This document shows positions 1 through 7,292 of a stretch of DNA of 38,871 nt, piece by piece. Within the stretch, counting starts at the first letter, position 1. Every line of letters begins with the position of its first letter. The DNA is from an uncultured Prevotellaceae bacterium (GTDB lineage Bacteria; Bacteroidota; Bacteroidia; Bacteroidales; Bacteroidaceae): assembly GCA_946185225.1 (NCBI GenBank), contig CAMHIM010000007.1, positions 1 to 38,871 of the forward strand. Direction: 5' to 3'. The notes beneath the pieces are model-generated. The model ran no database searches. It saw only the letters and a program-made list of their open reading frames with translations, and had not been told where the DNA came from. The position numbers were made by a program, and so were the translations under genes.

Positions 1-4
1 AGAC

Positions 5-19
5 GAAGCACAATGCTTC
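5..19. terminator. Small hairpin at window edge, possible terminator
   Basis: GAAGCA and TGCTTC form a 6-bp stem around a CAA loop, just beyond the last stop of the short lipoprotein-like ORF on the minus strand. On the plus strand the stem is followed by a T-rich stretch (CGTTTATTTA), which is the more terminator-like reading and would serve a plus-strand gene lying left of the window. On the minus strand only GTCT is visible before the window ends, so a U-tract cannot be judged. Confidence 0.3.
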
Positions 20-23
20 TCGT

Positions 24-155
24 TTATTTACCGGCGATGTAGGTCTGGATGCGCGTACCGGACAGGTCACCCTACACTTTCTCGTACTTGTACTTGCTGC
101 ACGAACTCATCCCGAGTCCGACCAATACTGCCATCAACAACAACTTAGTTCTCAT
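24..155 (-). pseudogene. Lipoprotein signal remnant, M16-peptidase-like N-terminus with in-frame TAG
   Basis: An ATG at 155 opens a 27-residue ORF ending in TAG at 72-74. It has a Lys/Arg start, a hydrophobic core and a lipobox (GMSSC) followed by SKYKYEKV. Reading on past the TAG in the same frame gives 15 more codons, beginning GDLSGT and including RIQTYIA, to a TAA at 24-26. From memory, Bacteroidales M16 (insulinase-like) zinc peptidases begin with a lipobox, then KYKYE-V-GDPL and, about 25 residues later, PRIQTYIA. This fragment looks like that N-terminus with an internal deletion and a nonsense codon; this is inference. The start overlaps the end of the DUF4954 gene by 11 bp. The alternative is a genuine 27-residue lipoprotein ending at the TAG. 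No HxxEH zinc motif is present here. Confidence 0.5.
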
Positions 156-1998
156 AGTCTACCTCATGGTCTAACTTCGACAGGAAGTCCTCATAGACGT
201 CTTGCTCCACATCGCCCATGGCGTACTCTTTGTCTGCATCCTTGCGGATTTCTGCTATCCATGCACGGCGGGCCCGCACATAGTCTTCGCGCACCCGTTC
301 GCATGCCCGCTCATCCAACACATCCAGGTGGTAGTAATCCATGATGAGCTGGTAAGACCACGCCCAGCGGTAGTCACGGTAATGGGCGTTAATGGTTTCG
401 AAACGGTCGAGCACCTGCTGGATGGTTTCCAAACGTCCTTCCTTGATGTCGTCTATCAGGCGCTGCTCCTCGCTCTCCGGCAGCAACAGACCAGACAAGT
501 CGGTCCAGCGCCCCACTCCCACGTCGTTCATGGGGACACCGAGGATGCCGTCCTTCTGGGCACGCTTCAGCACGGCCCCCATATAGATGCGAAGGGCGAT
601 GTCGTAATACTTCATACCCTTGCGCAGGGAGGAAGCGTTGATGACATACTCATGGAAGTTATAGGTAGTGACGTTGTCTCCTGAAGCCTGACGCAGGGAC
701 TCCAAGATTTTCATGCCTTCCTGTATCTCGCCGACGGTAAAGGGCGACAGCCAGTCGAAGTTGATGATGCTCTTCTTGGACTGCTTCGAACGTTTGTCAC
801 GCTTAGGCCACTTCTTGATGTCACGATAGAGGCCTACGGTGGTAATGTTTCTTCCCGGCACCAGATAACAGTCGTCACCGTATGCCATCAGATAGGAGAA
901 CGGCAGGTTGCGGGTGTCGGGATGGTGCATCAGTTTGCCGAAGCACACGCTGAAGGCACCGATAGTGGCCGGCATCAGGATGTAGCTTCCCGAGGCGGTC
1001 TTTGTGCCGCGTTCCAGGGTGCCGTAATGCATAGGTCCCATCTTATAGGCGTGGTTCGAGAAGTTCGTGTTGGAACCAGCGTTATAGAAGGAGAACTCAC
1101 CGCCGATGAGCAGTGAACTCTTATGATGGCTGGCTGAGAAGGGGCCGCAAAAGGCAGCACAGGCCTCACCGTTAGCCATAAAGGAGTTGGCGAAGAACAG
1201 CGATGCCTCTGCTGTAAAGCCATTGGTAATCTGACAGGCTTCACCGACGAAGCAGTCCTGCATCTTCACACTGTTATTGATGGAGCATCCGTCACAGATG
1301 ATGCTATTCTCACAGATGACACCTGTACCGATATATACAGAAGCATCTTTGGACGACATGATGGTACACTCCGAAAGGCGCGCCGCGCCATTTATCTCAC
1401 AGTCGCCCTTGATGACAGTATTTGTAATTTCCTTCGTGTTCGTAATTTTCACGTTGTTGCCAATGACGCCCCGCTCCGGCATGGAAACGCGCACCTCATC
1501 GTCAATGAGCTGGTGAAGGATGCGGCGCAGTTCTTTGTCGCGGTAGTGTTTCACCATGAATGCCGCGAGCTGCGAGTTCAGTTCACGGAAGAGAGTCACG
1601 TTGCCATCGCCCATCTCGTTCAGCACGGAGATGGTGGAACCGGCACCATAGTTGGCCCCCTCGGTAGTCTCGATGGTCGAGATATTGGAGATGTAGCAAT
1701 CGTCGCCGATGGTGTAGTTGTTGATGAAGTTGCCAACCTTCTCTATCAGGCAATTGTTACCTATACTGACGTTACGCAGCGTAGCATCGTTGATGCCGGA
1801 GTGCTTCTGGAAGCCCTTGCTCACCTCCACTTGTTTGTCGAAGGAGCCCAGAGTGATGTCTCCGTATAACACTACCCTGTGAAAGTTGTAGGGGCGAAAG
1901 GTCGGGGCAACCTTCACGCGCGTCCAATCCTCGGCCCAGCAGCCATTCTGCTCAAGGACGTCAATCTCGTCCTGTGTAAGTGTTCGGTAATCGTTCAT
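145..1998 (-). CDS. DUF4954 family left-handed beta-helix protein
   Basis: A cytoplasmic protein of about 617 residues without a signal peptide. The N-terminal two thirds is rich in hexapeptide-like repeats (for example IGNNCLIEKVGNFINNYTIG and later IGTGVICENSIICDGCSI), which predict a left-handed parallel beta-helix as in sugar-nucleotide and acyl transferases. The C-terminal third is helical and charged. Overall it matches the Bacteroidetes family DUF4954, whose biochemical role is unknown to me; acyl or sugar transfer is only suggested by the fold. The ORF can start at GTG 2010 or ATG 1998. I prefer ATG because it gives MNDYRTLTQDEI, the usual start of the family as I recall it. It lies 13 nt after the hflX stop and is probably co-transcribed with hflX. 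Confidence 0.85.
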   Translation of the reverse strand: MNDYRTLTQDEIDVLEQNGCWAEDWTRVKVAPTFRPYNFHRVVLYGDITLGSFDKQVEVSKGFQKHSGINDATLRNVSIGNNCLIEKVGNFINNYTIGDDCYISNISTIETTEGANYGAGSTISVLNEMGDGNVTLFRELNSQLAAFMVKHYRDKELRRILHQLIDDEVRVSMPERGVIGNNVKITNTKEITNTVIKGDCEINGAARLSECTIMSSKDASVYIGTGVICENSIICDGCSINNSVKMQDCFVGEACQITNGFTAEASLFFANSFMANGEACAAFCGPFSASHHKSSLLIGGEFSFYNAGSNTNFSNHAYKMGPMHYGTLERGTKTASGSYILMPATIGAFSVCFGKLMHHPDTRNLPFSYLMAYGDDCYLVPGRNITTVGLYRDIKKWPKRDKRSKQSKKSIINFDWLSPFTVGEIQEGMKILESLRQASGDNVTTYNFHEYVINASSLRKGMKYYDIALRIYMGAVLKRAQKDGILGVPMNDVGVGRWTDLSGLLLPESEEQRLIDDIKEGRLETIQQVLDRFETINAHYRDYRWAWSYQLIMDYYHLDVLDERACERVREDYVRARRAWIAEIRKDADKEYAMGDVEQDVYEDFLSKLDHEVDYEN

Positions 1999-2011
1999 AT
2001 CATTCGTCACT

Positions 2012-3310
2012 TTAGTCTTCTATCGTATACAGGAAATCATTATAAGGGTATTTCTGCACGTGGAGTTCCCGGACTCGCATATAAAGCACCTTTCGCAGTT
2101 CGTCGATATTCTCACGCTCACGGGCGGAGATAAACAGGCAGTCACCCTGCAGCTTTCCCATCCACGTCTTCTTCAGTTCGTCCAGCGAGATGTTCTCACG
2201 GCGGGGAGGCGTAAGGTCGTCCTCGTCCTGGGGAGTCCACTGGTAGGCATCTATCTTGTTGAAAACTATCAGCTGCGGCGTCTCGGCACACCCCAGTTCG
2301 GCAAGGGTCTGCTCCACAACGCGTATCTGGTCCTCAAAGTCGGGATGGGAGATGTCCACCACATGAACCAGCAGGTCGGCCTCACGGACTTCGTCAAGGG
2401 TGGACTTGAACGACTCCACCAGGTCGGAGGGCAGTTTGCGGATAAAGCCTACGGTGTCGGCAAGCAGGAAGGGGAGATTGTCGATGGTCATCTTACGCAC
2501 CGTCGTGTCAAGTGTGGCGAAGAGTTTGTTCTCGGCAAACACCTCACTCTTAGCCAGCAGGTTCATCATCGTCGACTTGCCTACATTAGTATAGCCCACT
2601 AAAGCCACACGGATGAGTCTGCCACGGTTCTTACGCTGCGTCGTCTTCTGTTTGTCTATTTCAGCCAGACGTTGCTTGAGCAGGGTAATGCGCTGCAAAA
2701 TGATACGACGGTCCATCTCCAGCTGCGTCTCACCGGGACCGCGCAAGCCCACCGTACCCTTGCCGCCACCACCGCCGGAACCGCCACCTTGACGTTCCAG
2801 GTGGGTCCACAGGCGCTGTAGACGGGGCAGCATATATCGGTGCTGCGCCAGTTCCACCTGAGCCTTGGCCTCAGCGGTCTGTGCACGCATGGCAAAAATA
2901 TCAAGGATGAGCGATGTGCGGTCCAGTATCTTCACTTTCAGTTCCTGCTCTATATTACGTATTTGCTTGGCAGTCAGCTCATCGTCAAAGATAACCATAC
3001 CGACAGGCTGGGGGCACGTATTGTCATCGGAAGACCACTGGTTGTTGTCCATCCAGTCGTCATAAGCATCCTGGCAATCCTTGATGTATTGTTTTATCTC
3101 GTCCAGTTTTCCCTTGCCCACATAGGTCACCTGGCTGGGGCCTTGCACCTTCTGGGTGAAACGCTTCATCGTCACCGCTCCGGCAGTATCGGCAAGAAAC
3201 TCCAACTCGTCCAGATATTCCTTTGTCTTGGCCTCGTCCTGCTGCTGGGTCACCAGTCCGACCAGTACAGCAGTCTCTGCCTTGGCTTCGGAAATCACAA
3301 ATTCTTTCAT
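2012..3310 (-). CDS. hflX: Ribosome-associated GTPase HflX
   Basis: A 432-residue GTPase that in other bacteria binds and splits or rescues stalled ribosomes. The N-terminal domain (to about residue 200) includes the conserved GKGKLDEI and VIFDDELT segments. A glycine-rich linker leads to GLRGPGETQLE, the HflX signature. The G domain shows G1 GYTNVGKS (about residue 240), G3 DTVGF and G4 NKID. The ORF track extends the gene to 3457, but the upstream codons run through a clear promoter and a poor-quality peptide. ATG 3310 (MKEFVISEAK) is therefore the start, about 20 nt from the predicted transcription start. Length and motif order are normal for the family. This housekeeping gene marks the left border of the glycan locus. 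Confidence 0.95.
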   Translation of the reverse strand: MKEFVISEAKAETAVLVGLVTQQQDEAKTKEYLDELEFLADTAGAVTMKRFTQKVQGPSQVTYVGKGKLDEIKQYIKDCQDAYDDWMDNNQWSSDDNTCPQPVGMVIFDDELTAKQIRNIEQELKVKILDRTSLILDIFAMRAQTAEAKAQVELAQHRYMLPRLQRLWTHLERQGGGSGGGGGKGTVGLRGPGETQLEMDRRIILQRITLLKQRLAEIDKQKTTQRKNRGRLIRVALVGYTNVGKSTMMNLLAKSEVFAENKLFATLDTTVRKMTIDNLPFLLADTVGFIRKLPSDLVESFKSTLDEVREADLLVHVVDISHPDFEDQIRVVEQTLAELGCAETPQLIVFNKIDAYQWTPQDEDDLTPPRRENISLDELKKTWMGKLQGDCLFISARERENIDELRKVLYMRVRELHVQKYPYNDFLYTIED

Positions 3311-3334
3311 GTAATGTATTTCTCTTGTTGGGCA

Positions 3335-3365
3335 CAAAAGTAAACATTTCCACCGAAATACACAA
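3335..3365 (-). promoter_or_regulatory. Bacteroidetes-type promoter of hflX
   Basis: On the minus strand TTG (3363-3365) is followed after 20 nt by TACTTTTG (3335-3342), which fits the TTTG / TAnnTTTG consensus of the Bacteroidetes primary sigma factor. Initiation would fall about 20 nt before the hflX ATG at 3310. Confidence 0.65.
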
Positions 3366-3385
3366 GAAAAACAAAAAATATGTCG

Positions 3386-3393
3386 TATCTTTG
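3386..3393 (+). promoter_or_regulatory. -7 element of the PL11-GH97 transcript
   Basis: TATCTTTG matches TAnnTTTG and lies 20 nt before the ATG at 3414, leaving a leader of roughly 10-15 nt. No TTTG -33 box is found at the right distance. That would fit a promoter needing an activator, but the point is only suggestive. The element lies back to back with the hflX promoter. Confidence 0.55.
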
Positions 3394-3413
3394 CCGAATC
3401 AACTACGAAACAA

Positions 3414-5318
3414 ATGAAAAGACTACTGACTACACTACTTCTGGGGCTGATGCTCATGACATCATGGGGTCAGGCCCACTACGACTACGACAAACTTTGT
3501 ACCGAGAACCTGAACCGCGGCGTCGTGGCCTTCCGCACGGGCGACGGCAGCGTGGCTGTCAGCTGGCGTATCCTGCGCAGCGACAGAAGAGGCGAGCCCT
3601 TCGACCTCTATCGCAACGGTGAGAAACTGAACAAGGAGCCGCTGACCACCGGAGGTTCGTTCTACATAGACAGGGAACCACTGGCAGACGACGCCACCTA
3701 CGAGGTACGGGGAGGCTCCGTGAGCGGTCTTTACACGCTGCACGCCGACGCTCCCGTGGGCTATCTCCCGATAAGGCTGCAACGCCCCCAAGGAGGCAAG
3801 GTGCCTGTCATGCAGCAGCCAATGTCAAGACAGCAAGGCAGGTTCCGCTGGCGCGACACGGGCGAGTTCGTCTACTCGGCCAACGATGCCACTGTCGGCG
3901 ACGTCGATGGTGACGGGCAGTACGAGATTATCCTGAAATGGGAACCATCGAACGCACACGATAATGCGCACGACGGTTATACCGGCCCCACCCTCTTCGA
4001 CTGCTACCGGCTGGACGGGACACTGCTCTGGCGCATCAACTTGGGGCGCAACATCCGCAGCGGTGCCCACTACGTTCCGTTCATCGTCTATGACCTGGAT
4101 GGTGACGGACGGGCAGAGTTCCTGGTCAAGACGGCTGACGGTACACGGGACGGGAAAGGAGCCGTCATCGGTGACTCGCTGGCTGACTGGCGCAGTCCGC
4201 AGGGGCGCATCCTGGAAGGGCCGGAGTACATCAGCGTCTTCAACGGACTGACGGGCGAGGTCATGGATACCAAGCCATACATCCCCGCACGAGGCGAACT
4301 GGCTGCCTGGGGCGACAGCAAGGGAAACCGCTCGGAACGCTATCTGGCTGCCGTAGGATATTTTGGCAGCAAGAAGGCATCTGCCGTCTTCTGCCGCGGT
4401 TATTACACCCGCAGCGTCCTGGCGGCATGGGACTGGGACGGCAAGAAGCTGAAGGAGCACTGGACCTTCGACACCAACCAGTCCGAGTGGCGTACCTATG
4501 CAGGACAAGGCAACCACAACCTGCGCGTGGCCGACGTTGACGGCGACGGCTTTGACGAGATTACCTACGGCTCGATGGCTGTCGACCATGACGGGCGGGG
4601 GCTCTATAACACAGGCTTCGGCCATGGTGACGCCATCCACCTGATAGCCGAGCCGAAGACGGACGCGCTGTACATCTGGGACTGCCATGAGAACAAGCGC
4701 GACGGCTCCGACCTGCGTGACGCCAGGACGGGCAAGGTAGTGTTCCAGATAAAAAGCCGTACTGACGTGGGACGTGCCATGGCTGCCGACATCGACCCCA
4801 CCAACCCGGGTGTGGAGATGTGGTCGACGGACAGCCACGGCATCCGTAACATGAAAGGAGAGGTGGTACAGACGGCCAAAGACCCCAACGACCCACAACA
4901 CGACAACACCCTGATAATGGGCGGGCGCTACCTGCCCGTCAACTTCGGCATCTGGTGGGATGGCGACCTGCTTCGCGAACTGTTGGACCACGAACGCGTC
5001 TCGAAGTACAACTGGGAGAAGGGAAGCATCGAAGACCTTGTGCGCTTCGAGGGCATCGTGTTTAACAACGGGACAAAGTCGAACCCCTGTCTGGCAGCCG
5101 ACATCCTGGGCGACTGGCGCGAAGAGGTGATTGCCCGCGACCGCGAATCCACGGAGCTACGCATCTTCGTCAGCCCCTACCCCACCGACCATCGTCTGAA
5201 CTGCCTCATGCAGGACATTCCCTACCGGCTCAGCGTGGCCACGCAGAACGTTGGCTACAACCAGCCTTCAGAGCCAGGCTTCTACATCGGACCTGACAAG
5301 ACAGACTATCTGAAGTAA
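3414..5318 (+). CDS. Rhamnogalacturonan endolyase, PL11 family
   Basis: A 634-residue secreted lyase. A signal peptide (MKRLLTTLLLGLMLMTSWGQA) precedes the mature start near HYDYD. Residues 30-120 form a beta-sandwich module beginning NRGVVAFRTGDGSVAVSWR, as in YesW/YesX-type PL11 enzymes. The rest is an eight-bladed propeller carrying repeated Ca-binding loops (DVDGDGQYE, DLDGDGRAE, DVDGDGFDE) and the family segment GRNIRSGAHYVPFIVYDL. It ends in PGFYIGPDK, as complete members do, so the gene is full length. PL11 enzymes cleave the Rha-GalA backbone of rhamnogalacturonan-I by beta-elimination. It is the first gene of a two-gene transcript, 24 nt before the GH97 gene. Endo versus exo action cannot be decided by eye. 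Confidence 0.93.
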   Translation: MKRLLTTLLLGLMLMTSWGQAHYDYDKLCTENLNRGVVAFRTGDGSVAVSWRILRSDRRGEPFDLYRNGEKLNKEPLTTGGSFYIDREPLADDATYEVRGGSVSGLYTLHADAPVGYLPIRLQRPQGGKVPVMQQPMSRQQGRFRWRDTGEFVYSANDATVGDVDGDGQYEIILKWEPSNAHDNAHDGYTGPTLFDCYRLDGTLLWRINLGRNIRSGAHYVPFIVYDLDGDGRAEFLVKTADGTRDGKGAVIGDSLADWRSPQGRILEGPEYISVFNGLTGEVMDTKPYIPARGELAAWGDSKGNRSERYLAAVGYFGSKKASAVFCRGYYTRSVLAAWDWDGKKLKEHWTFDTNQSEWRTYAGQGNHNLRVADVDGDGFDEITYGSMAVDHDGRGLYNTGFGHGDAIHLIAEPKTDALYIWDCHENKRDGSDLRDARTGKVVFQIKSRTDVGRAMAADIDPTNPGVEMWSTDSHGIRNMKGEVVQTAKDPNDPQHDNTLIMGGRYLPVNFGIWWDGDLLRELLDHERVSKYNWEKGSIEDLVRFEGIVFNNGTKSNPCLAADILGDWREEVIARDRESTELRIFVSPYPTDHRLNCLMQDIPYRLSVATQNVGYNQPSEPGFYIGPDKTDYLK

Positions 5319-5342
5319 CTATCAACTATTCACCAGAAAGAT

Positions 5343-7292
5343 ATGAGAAAGGAACTATTCATGCTCTTCCTTATGCCGCTGACTTTAGGGGCCAAGGACA
5401 TTCATACTGCCTCGCCCGACGGGCGGCTGACAGTACACGTACAAGACGAGGGGGCACAGGCCCGCTATGCCGTCACCTATGACGGCGAGTATGTCATCAG
5501 CCCTTCGCTGCTGGGCTTCAAGGCAGACTTCGGCGACTTCACCCGGGGACTGCACATCACGGAGACCAAGACGGGCAGTGCAGACCAGCACTACCAGATG
5601 CGTCAGGCGAAGCAGTCGCACATACATTACACGGCGAATACGCTGACCGTCAGCTTCGAGAACGAGCGACGACAGCAGATGGCCGTGGAGTTCTCCGTAG
5701 GCAACAACGACATTGCCTTCCGCTACCTCATCCCACAGCAGGAGAAGGACCGTCCCAAATGTGCCGTTATCACGCAGGAAGAGACATCGTTCCTGCTGCC
5801 CGACGGGACAACCACCTTCCTCTGTCCACAGATTGGCCCCATGACCGGCTGGGAGCGCACCAAGCCGAGCTACGAGGAGGAGTATGCTGCTGACGCCCCC
5901 ATGACGAGTCCTTCACGCTTCGGCCAGGGATACACCTTCCCCTGCCTGTTCAAGACCACGGGAAACGAAACGACGCACTGGGTGCTTATCAGCGAGACGG
6001 GTGTCTCCAGTCTCTACTGTGCCTCCCACCTGAGCGACTACCAGCCTGACAAGGGTTACACCATCGCCTTCCCCCAACAGGGCGAGAACAACGGAGTAGG
6101 CTCCACCTGTGCCTCCATCGCCGTTCCCGGGGCGACGCCCTGGCGCACCATCACGATAGGCAATACGCTGAAGCCCATTGTCGAGACCACCGTAGCCTAC
6201 GACGTCGTCAGACCACTCTATGAGCCTTCTTGCGACTATCAGGGAGGGCGCTACACCTGGAGCTGGCTCATCTGGCAGGACAACAGCATCAACTACGATG
6301 ACCAGGTGCGCTTCATCGACCTGGCTGCCGAAATGGGCTACGAACTGTGTCTCGTGGACAACTGGTGGGACCAGAATATCGGACGTGCCCGCATGGCCGG
6401 GCTGTCGGACTATGCCCGGAAGAAGGGTGTCTCCCTCCTGCTATGGTACAACAGCAACGGCCACTGGAACGACGCTCCTCAGACGCCCCGCGACTGCATG
6501 TCGACCGCTGCAGCCCGTGACCGGGAGATGGCCTGGCTCAAGAGCATTGGAGTAAAGGGCATCAAGGTGGATTTCTTTGCCGGCGACAAGCAGGAGACCA
6601 TGAAACTTTACGAGGACATCCTCTTCGATGCCAACCGCTACGGACTGCAGGTCATCTTCCACGGTTGCACCCTGCCGCGGGGCTGGGAGCGCATGTACCC
6701 GAATTATGTCGCCTCTGAGGCTGTGCTGGCCTCAGAAAACGTCTACTTCTCTGAGCACCACGCCCGGCAGGAACCCTTTGAGCTGACCATGCACCCCTTC
6801 TGCCGCAATGCAGTAGCGGCCATGGACTGGGGCGGTGTCATCATGAACAAGTTCCTGTCGAAGGACAACCGCAGCCGTCACCGCCGCTATACGACGGACG
6901 TCTTCGAGATGGCTACGGGCATCACGAACCAGAGTGCCGTCAACTGCGTGGCCATGCAGCCCAACAACCTCGAGGAGCTTCCCCAATGGGAGCTGGAGTG
7001 GCTGCGCCGGCTGCCTACCACCTGGGACGAGACGCGTTTCATTGACGGCTATCCCGGACGCTACGTCGTGCTGGCCCGCCGTCACGGCACCGACTGGTAC
7101 GTGGCCGGCCTGAACGCCCTCCAGGAACCGCTGCGCCTGACGCTGGACCTGCCGATGCTGGCAGGAGAGACGGTCCGTCTGTTGACGGATAACAAGAAAG
7201 GACTTTCCCTTCCTGCCACCTTGAAGGTTGACAAGAAGGGAAAGGCGAAGGTGGAACTACAGCCGGCCGGCGGCCTGATTATTCAACGCTGA
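5343..7292 (+). CDS. GH97 alpha-glycosidase (SusB-like fold, probably retaining type)
   Basis: A 649-residue enzyme with a short signal peptide (MRKELFMLFLMPLTLGA). The N-terminal beta-supersandwich (SPDGRLTVHVQ, about residues 20-285) is followed by the TIM barrel with YTWSWLIWQDNSINYDDQ and ELCLVDNWWD, and a C-terminal beta domain. GH97 contains inverting enzymes that use Glu as the base (SusB) and retaining enzymes that use Asp as nucleophile (alpha-galactosidase and beta-L-arabinopyranosidase types). The segment KGIKVDFFAGDKQ (Asp about residue 410) with a downstream SEAVLASE fits the retaining group, so alpha-galactosidase or beta-L-arabinopyranosidase activity is more likely than starch cleavage; this is inference. 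The stop overlaps the convergent GH28 gene by 14 bp. Confidence 0.9.
   Translation: MRKELFMLFLMPLTLGAKDIHTASPDGRLTVHVQDEGAQARYAVTYDGEYVISPSLLGFKADFGDFTRGLHITETKTGSADQHYQMRQAKQSHIHYTANTLTVSFENERRQQMAVEFSVGNNDIAFRYLIPQQEKDRPKCAVITQEETSFLLPDGTTTFLCPQIGPMTGWERTKPSYEEEYAADAPMTSPSRFGQGYTFPCLFKTTGNETTHWVLISETGVSSLYCASHLSDYQPDKGYTIAFPQQGENNGVGSTCASIAVPGATPWRTITIGNTLKPIVETTVAYDVVRPLYEPSCDYQGGRYTWSWLIWQDNSINYDDQVRFIDLAAEMGYELCLVDNWWDQNIGRARMAGLSDYARKKGVSLLLWYNSNGHWNDAPQTPRDCMSTAAARDREMAWLKSIGVKGIKVDFFAGDKQETMKLYEDILFDANRYGLQVIFHGCTLPRGWERMYPNYVASEAVLASENVYFSEHHARQEPFELTMHPFCRNAVAAMDWGGVIMNKFLSKDNRSRHRRYTTDVFEMATGITNQSAVNCVAMQPNNLEELPQWELEWLRRLPTTWDETRFIDGYPGRYVVLARRHGTDWYVAGLNALQEPLRLTLDLPMLAGETVRLLTDNKKGLSLPATLKVDKKGKAKVELQPAGGLIIQR

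Noticed and set aside
3311-3457. N-terminal extension of hflX in the ORF track
   Set aside because: The extension would be translated across the hflX promoter itself; ATG 3310 gives the standard N-terminus.
3825-4991. 388-aa minus-strand ORF opposite PL11
   Set aside because: Shadow of a complete PL11 gene whose motifs are unmistakable.
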